Shown one piece after another: positions 41,736 through 50,052 of a stretch of DNA of 64,000 bases. The stretch covers positions 62,001 through 126,000 of the forward strand of contig CALUFM010000001.1 of NCBI GenBank assembly GCA_944319935.1, in the 5' to 3' direction. The notes below the pieces were generated by a model. That model ran no database searches and had not been told where the DNA came from. It worked only from the letters and a program-made list of their open reading frames with translations. The translations under genes were made by a program, and so were the position numbers. The first letter of the stretch is position 1; each line of letters starts with the position of its first letter. Source of the DNA: an uncultured Prevotella sp. (GTDB taxonomy: Bacteria; Bacteroidota; Bacteroidia; Bacteroidales; Bacteroidaceae).

Positions 41736-42730
41736 CAAGGAACCTCCACCTTATTAATTATATCACTAACTATTTCTTCGCTTGTTACATTAGTAGCCTC
41801 AGCCTCATACGAAAGGCCTATACGATGGCGCAGCACGTCATGAGCCACAGCGCGCACGTCTTCAGGTATTACATATCCGCGCCGCTTGATGAACGCGTAT
41901 GCACGTGAAGCTTTTGCAAGGTTGATGCTTGCGCGAGGGCTACCGCCGAATGTTATCAAGTCCTTCAATTGTGGCAGACCGTAACGGTCAGGATAACGTG
42001 TGGCGAAAACCATGTCCGCGATGTATTGTTCTATTTTCTCGTCGATATAAACCTGGCGTACCACATCGCGCGCATTGATGATGTCTTCAGAAGATATTAC
42101 CGGCGAGATGGCAGGAAGTTCCCCTTGCAGGTTCTCGCGTATGATAAGCTTCTCCTCATCCAAAGTGGGGTAATCTATCACTACTTTCAACATGAAGCGG
42201 TCAACTTGCGCCTCTGGTAATGGATATGTTCCCTCTTGCTCAATCGGGTTTTGCGTAGCCATTACGAGGAAAGGGCTTGGCAAGTCAAACGTGGAACTGC
42301 CAATCGTCACCTGATGCTCCTGCATCGCTTCAAGAAGTGCGCTCTGTACTTTTGCCGGTGCGCGGTTGATTTCATCAGCCAATACAAAGTTGGCAAACAC
42401 AGGGCCTTTCTTTACTTGGAACTTCTCGTCTTTCTGTGAATATATCATCGTTCCAGTCACATCGGCCGGTAGCAAGTCAGGAGTAAACTGTATGCGGTTG
42501 TATTTTGAGTCAACCAATTGGGCCAATGTCTTTATGGCCAATGTCTTGGCCAAACCCGGAACTCCTTCCAACAATATATGCCCGTCACTCAACAATCCTA
42601 TCAACAGGGCTTCAATCAGGTGCTTCTGTCCGACAATCACCTTGTTCATTCCTGCTGTCAGGTTATCAACAAAAGCACTTTTCTGTTCTATCAGGATGTT
42701 CAGTTCACGAATATCTATCGATTCTGCCAT
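41735..42730 (-). CDS. MoxR-family AAA+ ATPase
   Basis: The 331-residue ATPase has Walker A LLEGVPGLAKTLA, Walker B FVLADEINRAPAKVQ, sensor 1 MATQNPIEQEGTYPLPEAQ and sensor 2 GGSPRASINLAKASR. MoxR proteins act as chaperones that insert cofactors or assemble vWA-domain complexes, here presumably BatA/BatB. It is the first gene of the run to queA. A -7 box lies at 42769-42776. The family assignment is clear, and the operon context fixes the MRP-type subfamily. Confidence 0.94.
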   Translation of the reverse strand: MAESIDIRELNILIEQKSAFVDNLTAGMNKVIVGQKHLIEALLIGLLSDGHILLEGVPGLAKTLAIKTLAQLVDSKYNRIQFTPDLLPADVTGTMIYSQKDEKFQVKKGPVFANFVLADEINRAPAKVQSALLEAMQEHQVTIGSSTFDLPSPFLVMATQNPIEQEGTYPLPEAQVDRFMLKVVIDYPTLDEEKLIIRENLQGELPAISPVISSEDIINARDVVRQVYIDEKIEQYIADMVFATRYPDRYGLPQLKDLITFGGSPRASINLAKASRAYAFIKRRGYVIPEDVRAVAHDVLRHRIGLSYEAEATNVTSEEIVSDIINKVEVP

Positions 42731-42768
42731 AATTTCTGATTTAATTGTTCTACTTGGAAATTTTAGCG

Positions 42769-42776
42769 CAAAAATA
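42769..42776 (-). promoter_or_regulatory. Promoter -7 box for the moxR-bat operon
   Basis: The minus strand reads TATTTTTG, matching TAnnTTTG. The leader before the moxR ATG is about 35 bases. No clear -33 element was found. Confidence 0.5.
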
Positions 42777-42897
42777 CTACTTTATGGACTTTTGTACGAA
42801 GTTTTGAGACTAAATAATATTAAAAAAGTTTCTCATTACTTATTATTTAACCGGCATTCAATGTATTTATGAATAAGTGTCGCAAGCCGTATTGCGA

Positions 42898-43240
42898 TAA
42901 TATGCAATTCAAGTTATCGGCAACGGCATGAAATGTGCGCCTACAAATGCAATAAAAACGCATAGGATGTAAAATGACATTATGATATTTGTTTCGCAAA
43001 ATCAGCCGCATTATGACATTTATAGGTCTCACGTAAAATGCAAAAAAACAGAAAGGCACGCACTATAAAATGACTACTTTTACCACAACTCGTATTGTCT
43101 GCCTGATGGTAAAATGGTAGAATATGATATAAAACACGGCAGTTGATTGTTCCAAAACAATCCAAATACAGGAGCAAAAGCCGCCTTTTGGAGTATAAAT
43201 GACGGCATTTTGCAATGTCATACGACACAAACAACAGCCT
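42898..43240. repeat. Degenerate repeat-rich spacer, site F
   Basis: The 782-base gap 42731-43512 has no gene that I can support. This part is full of variants of short words such as TAAAATGACATTATGA, GTAAAATGCAAA, ATAAAATGACTACTTTTA and AAATGACGGCATTTTGCA. GGCATGAAA (42924-42932), followed by GCGCCTACAA, resembles GGCATGAAAGGCGGCCTTTTAC at site D in shortened form, and CAAAAGCCGCCTTTTG (43173-43188) is a small palindrome of the same type as the other sites. It looks like an eroded or multi-copy version of the spacer repeat family. The remainder of the gap (43241-43436) shows nothing clear. Confidence 0.45.
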
Positions 43241-43436
43241 TACATAAAAGTAGCAAAGACGAATAGTCTTGCAATGCGCTGAGTATAAGCATTTTATGGA
43301 TTTCAAACAGTTTGTGGAAATTGCAAGGACTAAATACTCTTGTCTCCGTGAAAGATGTAGTATCGGCTTGTATGTAAAATCAAAATGAAAGCAAAAACAA
43401 ATGTAAAACAACTTTCTGACAGAGCTGATGTGCGTT

Positions 43437-43490
43437 GTAAAAACAAACCTGCGGCCGCAAACAATCTTGATATTGCAACCGCAGGCTTGT
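43437..43490 (-). terminator. Terminator of the rfbC-ugd-lipoprotein operon
   Basis: Twelve-base arms 43443-43454 and 43479-43490 pair with one G-T pair. On the minus strand the stem is followed by TTTTTAC, giving a good T run. It starts 22 bases after the lipoprotein stop codon. Confidence 0.8.
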
Positions 43491-43512
43491 CAAACACATA
43501 AAAGATTTCCAA

Positions 43513-44319
43513 TTATTTACCGAAAGGTTTAATGTTTATCTTGCCTTTATATGAAACGATCAGTTCGACAATGAAGCTGCTCGGACTGTCAGGTATTGCC
43601 AACTGCGTTTGGTAATGGAAGCCGTCATCCTCAAGTGACACCAATTTTATGTCACTCAATACACACTGTTTCAGAACGTTCTTGGGCACGGTCGCGGCAA
43701 AATCGGCCTTTCTGAAGTTTTTTGAGAAGATACGGTTCGCACCTGAGAATATGCTTATATGTATGATGTTGTCATAATAGATATTCTCAATTTCCATTCC
43801 TTCTGCGTTGTAGAACGACCGATACACCTTGTACGTGGTTGGGTTTACCTGGACATAACAATGATACCTGTTATCTGAAAAACTGACAACAGAGTCACGC
43901 TTTATCGTTTTGCCCTGGTTGAGTACAATGGGATGATGACGCACGAAATCAAGCGAATCATAAGGGTCATCGCTCTTTATCAACTTCACAATGTCGTTGG
44001 CTTGGTTTTTAAACTCAAACAGATGGCGGTCTTTACGCACTATCGGATATTTCGACATGGTATTGCCGAACAGTACCATCGTGTCTTGCAATATCTTAAA
44101 GGCCACAGGCTGGATTGCTGAGTCTGGATAAAATATCGTGTCACCCTTTATCTTAAAGACCACAACATCCTCTTCCGCGTCAACCCAAATGCCTTCAAGC
44201 ATGGCCTTTGTCGCCGTGTCTTCCTCTGGAGCCTTAGGTTGCCGTCCACTTCCATTACACCCATAGAGGGCCAAACCTAATAGAACCGCAACAACAATAT
44301 GTAAAGCAGAGCGTCTCAT
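43513..44319 (-). CDS. DUF4738 family lipoprotein
   Basis: The 268-residue protein has a lipoprotein signal peptide (MRRSALHIVVAVLLGLALYG) with the cysteine at residue 21. The mature part begins with a Ser/Pro-rich linker and then shows beta-rich segments such as GIWVDAEEDVVVFKIKGDT, and ends VSYKGKINIKPFG. This matches the DUF4738 family of Bacteroidales lipoproteins, whose function is unknown. The ATG at 44319 overlaps the ugd stop by four bases (ATGA). Cotranscription with ugd and rfbC suggests an envelope role but does not prove one. A terminator follows. Confidence 0.8.
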   Translation of the reverse strand: MRRSALHIVVAVLLGLALYGCNGSGRQPKAPEEDTATKAMLEGIWVDAEEDVVVFKIKGDTIFYPDSAIQPVAFKILQDTMVLFGNTMSKYPIVRKDRHLFEFKNQANDIVKLIKSDDPYDSLDFVRHHPIVLNQGKTIKRDSVVSFSDNRYHCYVQVNPTTYKVYRSFYNAEGMEIENIYYDNIIHISIFSGANRIFSKNFRKADFAATVPKNVLKQCVLSDIKLVSLEDDGFHYQTQLAIPDSPSSFIVELIVSYKGKINIKPFGK

Positions 44320-45632
44320 TTCCCAATGCAATGATACTCGAAACCGTGTTCGATTAATTCATCCTTGTCATAAATGTTCCTGCCGTCGAGCAATAATTTC
44401 CGGTTCATGGACTTACCGACAACATCCCAATTGGGGAGACGGAACTCTTTCCATTCCGTAAGCATCATCAAGGCGTCAGCTCCTATTACAGCGTTATACA
44501 TGTCAGTGCAATATGTGACCTTGTCCCCTATTATGCGACGGCATTCATTCATAGCCTCAGGGTCGTACACCTTTATCGTACAACCTGCGCCGAGCAAGCA
44601 CTTGATGATTACCAAAGCTGTTGACTCGCGCATGTCGTCTGTCTCCGGCTTGAACGCCAATCCCCATAACGCCACACATTTGCCGGAAAGAGTTTCGCCG
44701 TGAAACGCTTTTTCCAGTTTATTGAACAGTATCATCTTTTGTTTTTCGTTGACATGTTCCACAGCTTTTAATACTTCCAATGAATAACCATTGTCATCTG
44801 CTGTTTTTATCAAGGCTTTCACGTCTTTAGGAAAACATGAGCCTCCATAGCCGCATCCGGCGTAAAGGAACTTACGCCCAATCCTCGTGTCTGAACCGAT
44901 GCCGGCACGCACCTTGTCAACATCTGCACCTACAAGTTCGCATAAGTTTGCGATGTCATTCATGAAACTTATACGCGTGGCAAGCATGGAATTTGCTGCA
45001 TATTTCGTCATTTCCGCGCTTGGAATGTCCATAAATATGACACGGAAATTATTTATCAAAAACGGCTTATACAATTTTGTCAATATCTTCTTGGCCTTGT
45101 CGCTGTCAACTCCAATTACAACTCTGTCGGGACTCATGAAGTCTTTTATGGCATTGCCCTCTTTCAAAAATTCGGGATTGCTTGCCACATCAAACGGAAC
45201 GTCTACCCCTCGTTTGACAAGCTCGGATTTTATCGTGTCATAAACTTTTTTAGATGTGCCGACAGGAACAGTACTTTTTGTAACAACAACCAAATAGCGG
45301 TTCAAATTCTCGCCTATCGTTTTTGCAACCTGAAGCACATATTTCAAGTCCGCGCTGCCATCTTCGTCTGGCGGAGTTCCCACAGCCGTGAAAATTATTT
45401 CTTGTTCATTGATGACATCTGGCAAAGACGTTGAAAACTTTAACCTGCCAGCCTTGACGTTTTTCAGAACCAAATCGTCTAATCCTGGTTCATAAATCGG
45501 GATGACACCCTGCCTCAAAGCTTCGATTTTTTTCTCATCGACATCTATGCATGTCACCGTAGCACCTGTTTCGGCAAAACATGCTCCGGACACCAAACCC
45601 ACGTATCCAGTTCCTACAATCGCTATATTCAT
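44316..45632 (-). CDS. ugd: UDP-glucose 6-dehydrogenase
   Basis: The enzyme oxidises UDP-glucose to UDP-glucuronate with two NAD+. The 438-residue protein has the N-terminal Rossmann motif IVGTGYVGLVSGACFAETG, the central domain with the catalytic cysteine in GYGGSCFPKDVKALI near residue 262, and the C-terminal NAD/UDP-binding domain with LWGLAFKPETDDMRES. GDP-mannose dehydrogenase is the main alternative, but the overall pattern fits Ugd. It lies 9 bases after rfbC, so the pair supplies precursors for capsule or exopolysaccharide. Confidence 0.93.
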   Translation of the reverse strand: MNIAIVGTGYVGLVSGACFAETGATVTCIDVDEKKIEALRQGVIPIYEPGLDDLVLKNVKAGRLKFSTSLPDVINEQEIIFTAVGTPPDEDGSADLKYVLQVAKTIGENLNRYLVVVTKSTVPVGTSKKVYDTIKSELVKRGVDVPFDVASNPEFLKEGNAIKDFMSPDRVVIGVDSDKAKKILTKLYKPFLINNFRVIFMDIPSAEMTKYAANSMLATRISFMNDIANLCELVGADVDKVRAGIGSDTRIGRKFLYAGCGYGGSCFPKDVKALIKTADDNGYSLEVLKAVEHVNEKQKMILFNKLEKAFHGETLSGKCVALWGLAFKPETDDMRESTALVIIKCLLGAGCTIKVYDPEAMNECRRIIGDKVTYCTDMYNAVIGADALMMLTEWKEFRLPNWDVVGKSMNRKLLLDGRNIYDKDELIEHGFEYHCIGK

Positions 45633-45641
45633 AATGTATAA

Positions 45642-46190
45642 TCAATCAAAATATTCAGCTTTACAAAATGGCACAGCCTCCAAATCTTTCTTGCTTGTCA
45701 ATACACCTTCTTGAATTTGAGGCCACTCAATACCCAATTCGGCATCGTCATATTTTATTGAGGCCTCATGCTCAGGAGCGTATATGTTATCTACCTTATA
45801 GGTGAATACGGCTTCGTCGCTCAGCACAAGAAAACCGTGCGCAAATCCTCTCGGAATGAAAAACTGTGTCTTGTTTTCATCACTAAGCTCAACCATTACA
45901 TGTTTTCCAAAAGTCTTTGAACTTTTACGTAAGTCAACCGCAACATCAAGTACTCGACCCTTGATGACACGCACAAGTTTGGCTTGCGAATAATCGCCTT
46001 TTTGATAGTGCAGCCCCCTCAGCACCCCACGACTCGATTTTGACTCATTGTCTTGGATAAAATCAATATTTCCAATATGTTTTTTGAATTCGTCGCTTTT
46101 GAATGCTTCAAAAAAATATCCTCTGGCATCTTCAAAAACTTTTGGCTTTATGATAAAAACGCCATCAATATCAGTCTTTATGTATTCCAT
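45642..46190 (-). CDS. rfbC: dTDP-4-dehydrorhamnose 3,5-epimerase
   Basis: RfbC (RmlC) converts dTDP-4-keto-6-deoxyglucose to the L-rhamnose form, the third step of dTDP-L-rhamnose synthesis. The 182-residue cupin-fold enzyme has RGYFFEAFKSDEF near the start, the catalytic His in RGVLRGLHYQKGDYSQAKLV near residue 63, and FIPRGFAHGFLVLSDEA. The other rml genes are not in the window. It begins the rfbC-ugd-lipoprotein operon and is divergent from the HU/SPOR gene. Confidence 0.95.
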   Translation of the reverse strand: MEYIKTDIDGVFIIKPKVFEDARGYFFEAFKSDEFKKHIGNIDFIQDNESKSSRGVLRGLHYQKGDYSQAKLVRVIKGRVLDVAVDLRKSSKTFGKHVMVELSDENKTQFFIPRGFAHGFLVLSDEAVFTYKVDNIYAPEHEASIKYDDAELGIEWPQIQEGVLTSKKDLEAVPFCKAEYFD

Positions 46191-46212
46191 AATTGATATA
46201 ATTAATCACGTG

Positions 46213-46220
46213 CAAAAGTA
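46213..46220 (-). promoter_or_regulatory. Promoter -7 box for the rfbC operon
   Basis: The minus strand reads TACTTTTG, matching TAnnTTTG; the start would be near 46208, about 18 bases before the rfbC ATG. Confidence 0.55.
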
Positions 46221-46280
46221 TAAAAATAATCCGAAATATGCCATTTGGGCGTGTTTTTTTATATCATATGCACCACAATA

Positions 46281-46312
46281 TTTGTTTTTCCGAATAAAAA
46301 AAACTACTTTTG
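46281..46312 (+). promoter_or_regulatory. Promoter placed almost on the start codon of the HU/SPOR gene
   Basis: TTTG at 46281-46284 and TACTTTTG at 46305-46312 are 20 bases apart, a near-perfect match to the consensus. The ATG at 46318 follows the -7 box by only 5 bases, so the mRNA would begin at or within a few bases of the start codon. Confidence 0.75.
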
Positions 46313-46317
46313 CACTC

Positions 46318-47412
46318 ATGATTGGGCTGGAAAGACATATTGAAATATTACTGTTGACAAACGATTGCGTGATTGTCCCTGGTTTAGGAGGGTTTGTTGC
46401 AAACCATAGAGAAGCCAGGTTTGACAATAACGACAATATGTTCATTCCTCCATATAGGACATTGGGATTTAATCCAAAGTTAAGCGTTAACGATTCCCTG
46501 TTAGCACAGTCATACACAGAGACTTATGACATAAGCTATCCTGAAGCTTGCAATCGAATTGAGAATGAGGTAAATGAACTAAAACAACATATTTATAACA
46601 ATGGCTCTTACGAACTTAATGACGTAGGTGTACTTTGTCTTAATAATGACGGTAACATAGAATTTACACCATGCGAAGCTGGTATTGTCACTCCAGATTT
46701 GTATAGTCTTAGTTCATTTGAAATGAGGAAACTCAAAGAGATGGTACAGCCTGAAAATTGCGAAAGTGACAAAACCGAGATTTTGTATTTCCCATCTATC
46801 GACAATAACACCCAACGCAATGAAAACTCACACGGCGACATTGGGAATAATGGTATCACAAATAAAAACGAAAAGAAAAAAGAAGCGCGCATTAGTGCCA
46901 GTGCAATAAGAAATTTCATTGCCGCAGCGGCTGCCGTTGTATTGTTTTTTTTATTAGGAACACCTGTTAATGAAAACTCTTCAACGATAAAAACAAGCGC
47001 ACTGGACAATGGCATTGTGCAAGAACTGATAAATAACGGCTACAACGTTGTTAGAAATGATAAAAAGAAGATTGTCGAGCCTCAAAAGGAATCAAGCACC
47101 AAAAACGAAGTAAAAAAACAGGCAAAAGAAAATACAGACATAAAGCTGGCAGTTGCCAAACCACAAAACAGCGATGTCAAATCACAATACTTTTGCATCG
47201 TATTGGCAAGTCGCGTATCTCAAAAAAACGCAAATGCTTTTACACAACAACTTCAAAAACAGGGCTTTAACGCAAGCGTTCTTCAAGAAAAAGGCAAATC
47301 CATAAAAGTTGTATATGGAAACTATGCCACAAAGAATGACGCATATAACGCTCTAAATGACTTGCAAGGAAACGAACACTTTTATGGTGCTTGGATATAT
47401 AAAGTGAATTAA
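46318..47412 (+). CDS. HU-CCDC81 and SPOR domain membrane protein
   Basis: The 364-residue protein has two HU-like domains of the bacterial CCDC81 type at about residues 1-135 (with TNDCVIVPGLGGFVANHREA and IPPYRTLGFNPKL), a linker rich in Asn/Glu/Lys, one membrane helix near residues 200-220 (NFIAAAAAVVLFFLLG), a charged periplasmic linker and a C-terminal SPOR domain from about residue 285 (YFCIVLASRVSQKNANAF). SPOR domains bind denuded glycan strands at the division septum, so this protein probably links a cytoplasmic HU-like module to septal peptidoglycan. It is followed after one base by the FHA gene. The start at 46318 fits the family opening MIGLERHIEILLL. Confidence 0.9.
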   Translation: MIGLERHIEILLLTNDCVIVPGLGGFVANHREARFDNNDNMFIPPYRTLGFNPKLSVNDSLLAQSYTETYDISYPEACNRIENEVNELKQHIYNNGSYELNDVGVLCLNNDGNIEFTPCEAGIVTPDLYSLSSFEMRKLKEMVQPENCESDKTEILYFPSIDNNTQRNENSHGDIGNNGITNKNEKKKEARISASAIRNFIAAAAAVVLFFLLGTPVNENSSTIKTSALDNGIVQELINNGYNVVRNDKKKIVEPQKESSTKNEVKKQAKENTDIKLAVAKPQNSDVKSQYFCIVLASRVSQKNANAFTQQLQKQGFNASVLQEKGKSIKVVYGNYATKNDAYNALNDLQGNEHFYGAWIYKVN

Positions 47413-47413
47413 C

Positions 47414-47944
47414 ATGAAAAGGGTTAGATGTCCTAAATGTGATGAATTCATCACATTTGATGAAACAAAGTATAAAGAAGAACAATCATTGGTATTTGTT
47501 TGTCCCAGGTGTGGAAAACAATTTGGGATAAAGATTGGAAAATCAAAGCTCCGAAATACACAAAAAGAAGAGATTTTGGATGAGAACGTTGACGAAAACG
47601 GTTATGGCTCCATCGTAGTGATTGAAAATGTTTTTCATTATAAACAAATCATTCCTTTAAAACTCGGCGACAATACTATTGGACGATACATGAAGGGCAG
47701 CAAAACGACAGCACCGATTGAGACCAACGACCCAAGTATTGATATCAACCATTGCGTTATAAATGTATCCAAGGACAAGAATGGTTGCTTGAAATACATT
47801 TTAAGAGATGGGCCAAGTAATACTGGGACATTTGTTGACAACGAGATACTTGGCGACCGTGAAAGAAGAATAATTTACAATGGAACACTTTTCACTATTG
47901 GCGCAACAAGTATAATTCTTAAAACGCCTAAAAATCAAGATTGA
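47414..47944 (+). CDS. Zinc-ribbon and FHA domain protein
   Basis: The 176-residue cytosolic protein starts with a zinc ribbon (CPKCDEF and CPRCGKQFGI, residues 6-35) and has a C-terminal forkhead-associated domain (about residues 75-170) with the phosphopeptide-binding pattern IGRYMKGSK, DPSIDINHCVIN and SNTGTFVDNE. FHA domains bind phosphothreonine, so it may read out a Ser/Thr kinase signal. The gene follows the HU/SPOR gene by one base, which makes cotranslation likely and suggests a shared role at the envelope or septum. Confidence 0.87.
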   Translation: MKRVRCPKCDEFITFDETKYKEEQSLVFVCPRCGKQFGIKIGKSKLRNTQKEEILDENVDENGYGSIVVIENVFHYKQIIPLKLGDNTIGRYMKGSKTTAPIETNDPSIDINHCVINVSKDKNGCLKYILRDGPSNTGTFVDNEILGDRERRIIYNGTLFTIGATSIILKTPKNQD

Positions 47945-48010
47945 CTTTGGAACTGAATGTTAAAATAACATAAACAAGCAATCGTATTGCAAAATATTCC
48001 AATAAAATGA

Positions 48011-48040
48011 TTGAGGAAATATGTAAAGGTTGTACCTTTG
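48011..48040 (+). promoter_or_regulatory. Promoter for rpsA
   Basis: TTG at 48011-48013 and TACCTTTG at 48033-48040 are 19 bases apart. Transcription should begin near 48044, giving a leader of about 59 bases that is very A/T-rich, as is typical for highly expressed Bacteroidetes genes that lack a Shine-Dalgarno sequence. Confidence 0.75.
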
Positions 48041-48102
48041 CAGCCGTTATTCAATATAAAGTCTAACTTTATTAATAAAAACTTAATTCATTAATTATTT
48101 TT

Positions 48103-49875
48103 ATGTCTGATTTAAAGAACGTACAACCATTGGCAGACTTCAATTGGGACGAGTTTGAAAATGGGAGCAATGTGAATGTAAGCAAGGCCGAATTGGAAAA
48201 AGCTTACGATGAAACCCTTAACAAAGTCAGCGAACACCAAGTCGTTGACGGAACTGTTATCTCTATTGACAAAAAAGAGGTTGTAGTGAACATTGGTTAC
48301 AAAAGCGACGGTGTTATCCCTGCAAGCGAATTTCGTTACAACCCAGACCTCAAGGTTGGTGACACAGTTGAAGTGTATGTCGAGAACCAAGAGGACAAGA
48401 AAGGTCAACTCCTTCTTTCACACAAAAAAGCCCGTTTGAGCAAGAGCTGGGAGCGTATTAATGCTGCACTTGACAATGAGGAAATTATCCAAGGATATAT
48501 CAAATGCCGTACTAAAGGTGGCATGATTGTTGATGTATTCGGAATTGAGGCATTCCTCCCGGGAAGCCAGATTGACGTTCACCCAATACGTGACTACGAT
48601 GTATTCGTAGGCAAGACAATGGAATTCAAAGTTGTAAAAATCAATCAGGAATTCCGCAACGTTGTTGTTTCACACAAGGCTCTTATTGAAGCTGAATTGG
48701 AAGCGCAAAAGAGAGAGATTATCAGCAAGCTCGAAAAAGGTCAGATACTTGAAGGCACAGTTAAGAACATCACATCTTATGGTGTATTTGTTGACCTTGG
48801 CGGCGTAGACGGACTCATCCATATAACAGACCTCTCTTGGGGACGTGTAAGCGACCCGCATGAGGTTGTATCTTTGGATCAGAAAATCAATGTTGTAATC
48901 CTTGACTTTGATGACGACAAGAAGCGCATTGCTCTCGGATTGAAGCAACTTACTCCCCATCCATGGGATGCCCTTGACCCGAATTTGAAAGTTGGCGACC
49001 ATGTTAAGGGCAAGGTTGTTGTTATTGCAGATTATGGCGCGTTTGTAGAGATTGCTCCTGGCGTTGAAGGACTTATCCATGTTTCAGAGATGAGCTGGAG
49101 TCAACATTTGCGCAGCGCACAAGAATTCATGCATGTTGGTGATGAAGTTGAAGCCGTTATCCTTACTTTGGACCGCGAAGAGCGTAAGATGTCACTTGGC
49201 ATCAAACAGTTGAAGGAAGACCCATGGGAGACTATTGAGGTTAAATATCCTATTGGCAGCAAACATACTGCAAAAGTTAGGAACTTCACCAACTTCGGAA
49301 TTTTTGTTGAACTTGAGGAAGGCGTTGACGGCCTGATTCATATCAGTGACCTCTCTTGGACTAAGAAAGTTAAGCATCCTTCAGAATTTACTCAAGTTGG
49401 AGCAGACATAGATGTTGTTGTTCTTGAGATAGACAAAGAGAACCGTCGTCTTAGCCTCGGCCACAAGCAATTGGAAGAGAATCCTTGGGAGACATACGAG
49501 ACAATCTATACTCCTGGCTCTATTCATACAGGAAAGATAACAGAAATCATGGACAAGGGTGCTGTTATCGCATTGAATGAAGGCGGAGAAGGATTTGCTA
49601 CTCCGAAACATCTTGTAAAAGAGGATGGCAGCCAAGCTCAATTAGGAGAGGAATTACAGTTCAAGGTTATTGAATTTGTAAAAGAGACCAAACGTATAAT
49701 CCTTTCACATAGCCGTACATTTGAGGATGCCAAAGACGAGCCTAAGAAGGCTCCACGAGCAAAGAAAACCAAAAAAGAGGAGACACCTGCAATCAACAAC
49801 GTTGCAGCAGGAACGACCTTAGGCGATATCGATGCTCTTGCAGAACTCAAGGCCAAGATGGAAAAAGGAGAATAA
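48103..49875 (+). CDS. rpsA: 30S ribosomal protein S1
   Basis: S1 binds mRNA and helps it dock on the small ribosomal subunit. The 590-residue protein has six S1 (OB-fold) domains at intervals of about 85 residues; the last four show the classic pattern, for example GVDGLIHITDLSWGRVSDP, GVEGLIHVSEMSWSQ and GVDGLIHISDLSW. A Lys-rich tail (KKAPRAKKTKKEETP) and a last short helix follow. Length and domain number fit Bacteroidetes S1. It has its own promoter and a very strong terminator. Confidence 0.97.
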   Translation: MSDLKNVQPLADFNWDEFENGSNVNVSKAELEKAYDETLNKVSEHQVVDGTVISIDKKEVVVNIGYKSDGVIPASEFRYNPDLKVGDTVEVYVENQEDKKGQLLLSHKKARLSKSWERINAALDNEEIIQGYIKCRTKGGMIVDVFGIEAFLPGSQIDVHPIRDYDVFVGKTMEFKVVKINQEFRNVVVSHKALIEAELEAQKREIISKLEKGQILEGTVKNITSYGVFVDLGGVDGLIHITDLSWGRVSDPHEVVSLDQKINVVILDFDDDKKRIALGLKQLTPHPWDALDPNLKVGDHVKGKVVVIADYGAFVEIAPGVEGLIHVSEMSWSQHLRSAQEFMHVGDEVEAVILTLDREERKMSLGIKQLKEDPWETIEVKYPIGSKHTAKVRNFTNFGIFVELEEGVDGLIHISDLSWTKKVKHPSEFTQVGADIDVVVLEIDKENRRLSLGHKQLEENPWETYETIYTPGSIHTGKITEIMDKGAVIALNEGGEGFATPKHLVKEDGSQAQLGEELQFKVIEFVKETKRIILSHSRTFEDAKDEPKKAPRAKKTKKEETPAINNVAAGTTLGDIDALAELKAKMEKGE

Positions 49876-49894
49876 GAAGCAGTTATTTTACAAG

Positions 49895-49951
49895 AATTGA
49901 GATAAAAATAAAGGGTCTGGAAATACCAGACCCTTTATTTTTATCTCAATT
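49895..49951. terminator. Perfect 26-base-pair terminator after rpsA
   Basis: Bases 49895-49920 pair without mismatch with 49926-49951 around the loop AAATA. The G+C-rich GGGTCTGG top is flanked by A-rich and T-rich lower arms, so it works in both directions. It ends rpsA transcripts; the oppositely oriented FAD gene ends at 50053. Confidence 0.92.
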
Positions 49952-50052
49952 GGATTATTCTTTCACTATGAGTTGGTTAAAAAATAACCAAAAACAAATT
50001 AGCTTGCTATATGTCAATTTTATAAAATTTACAAATTCATAATCACACTTTT

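Noticed and set aside
42980..43411. 143-codon minus-strand frame in the moxR upstream gap
   Set aside because: Its composition (many Cys, Tyr, His, Phe, Leu) matches a random frame in A/T-rich repeats, with no domain, promoter or start signal.
43386..43502. 38-codon plus-strand frame beginning MKAKTNVKQLSDRAD
   Set aside because: It looks protein-like but runs through the terminator hairpin of the opposite operon and has no promoter; probably chance.
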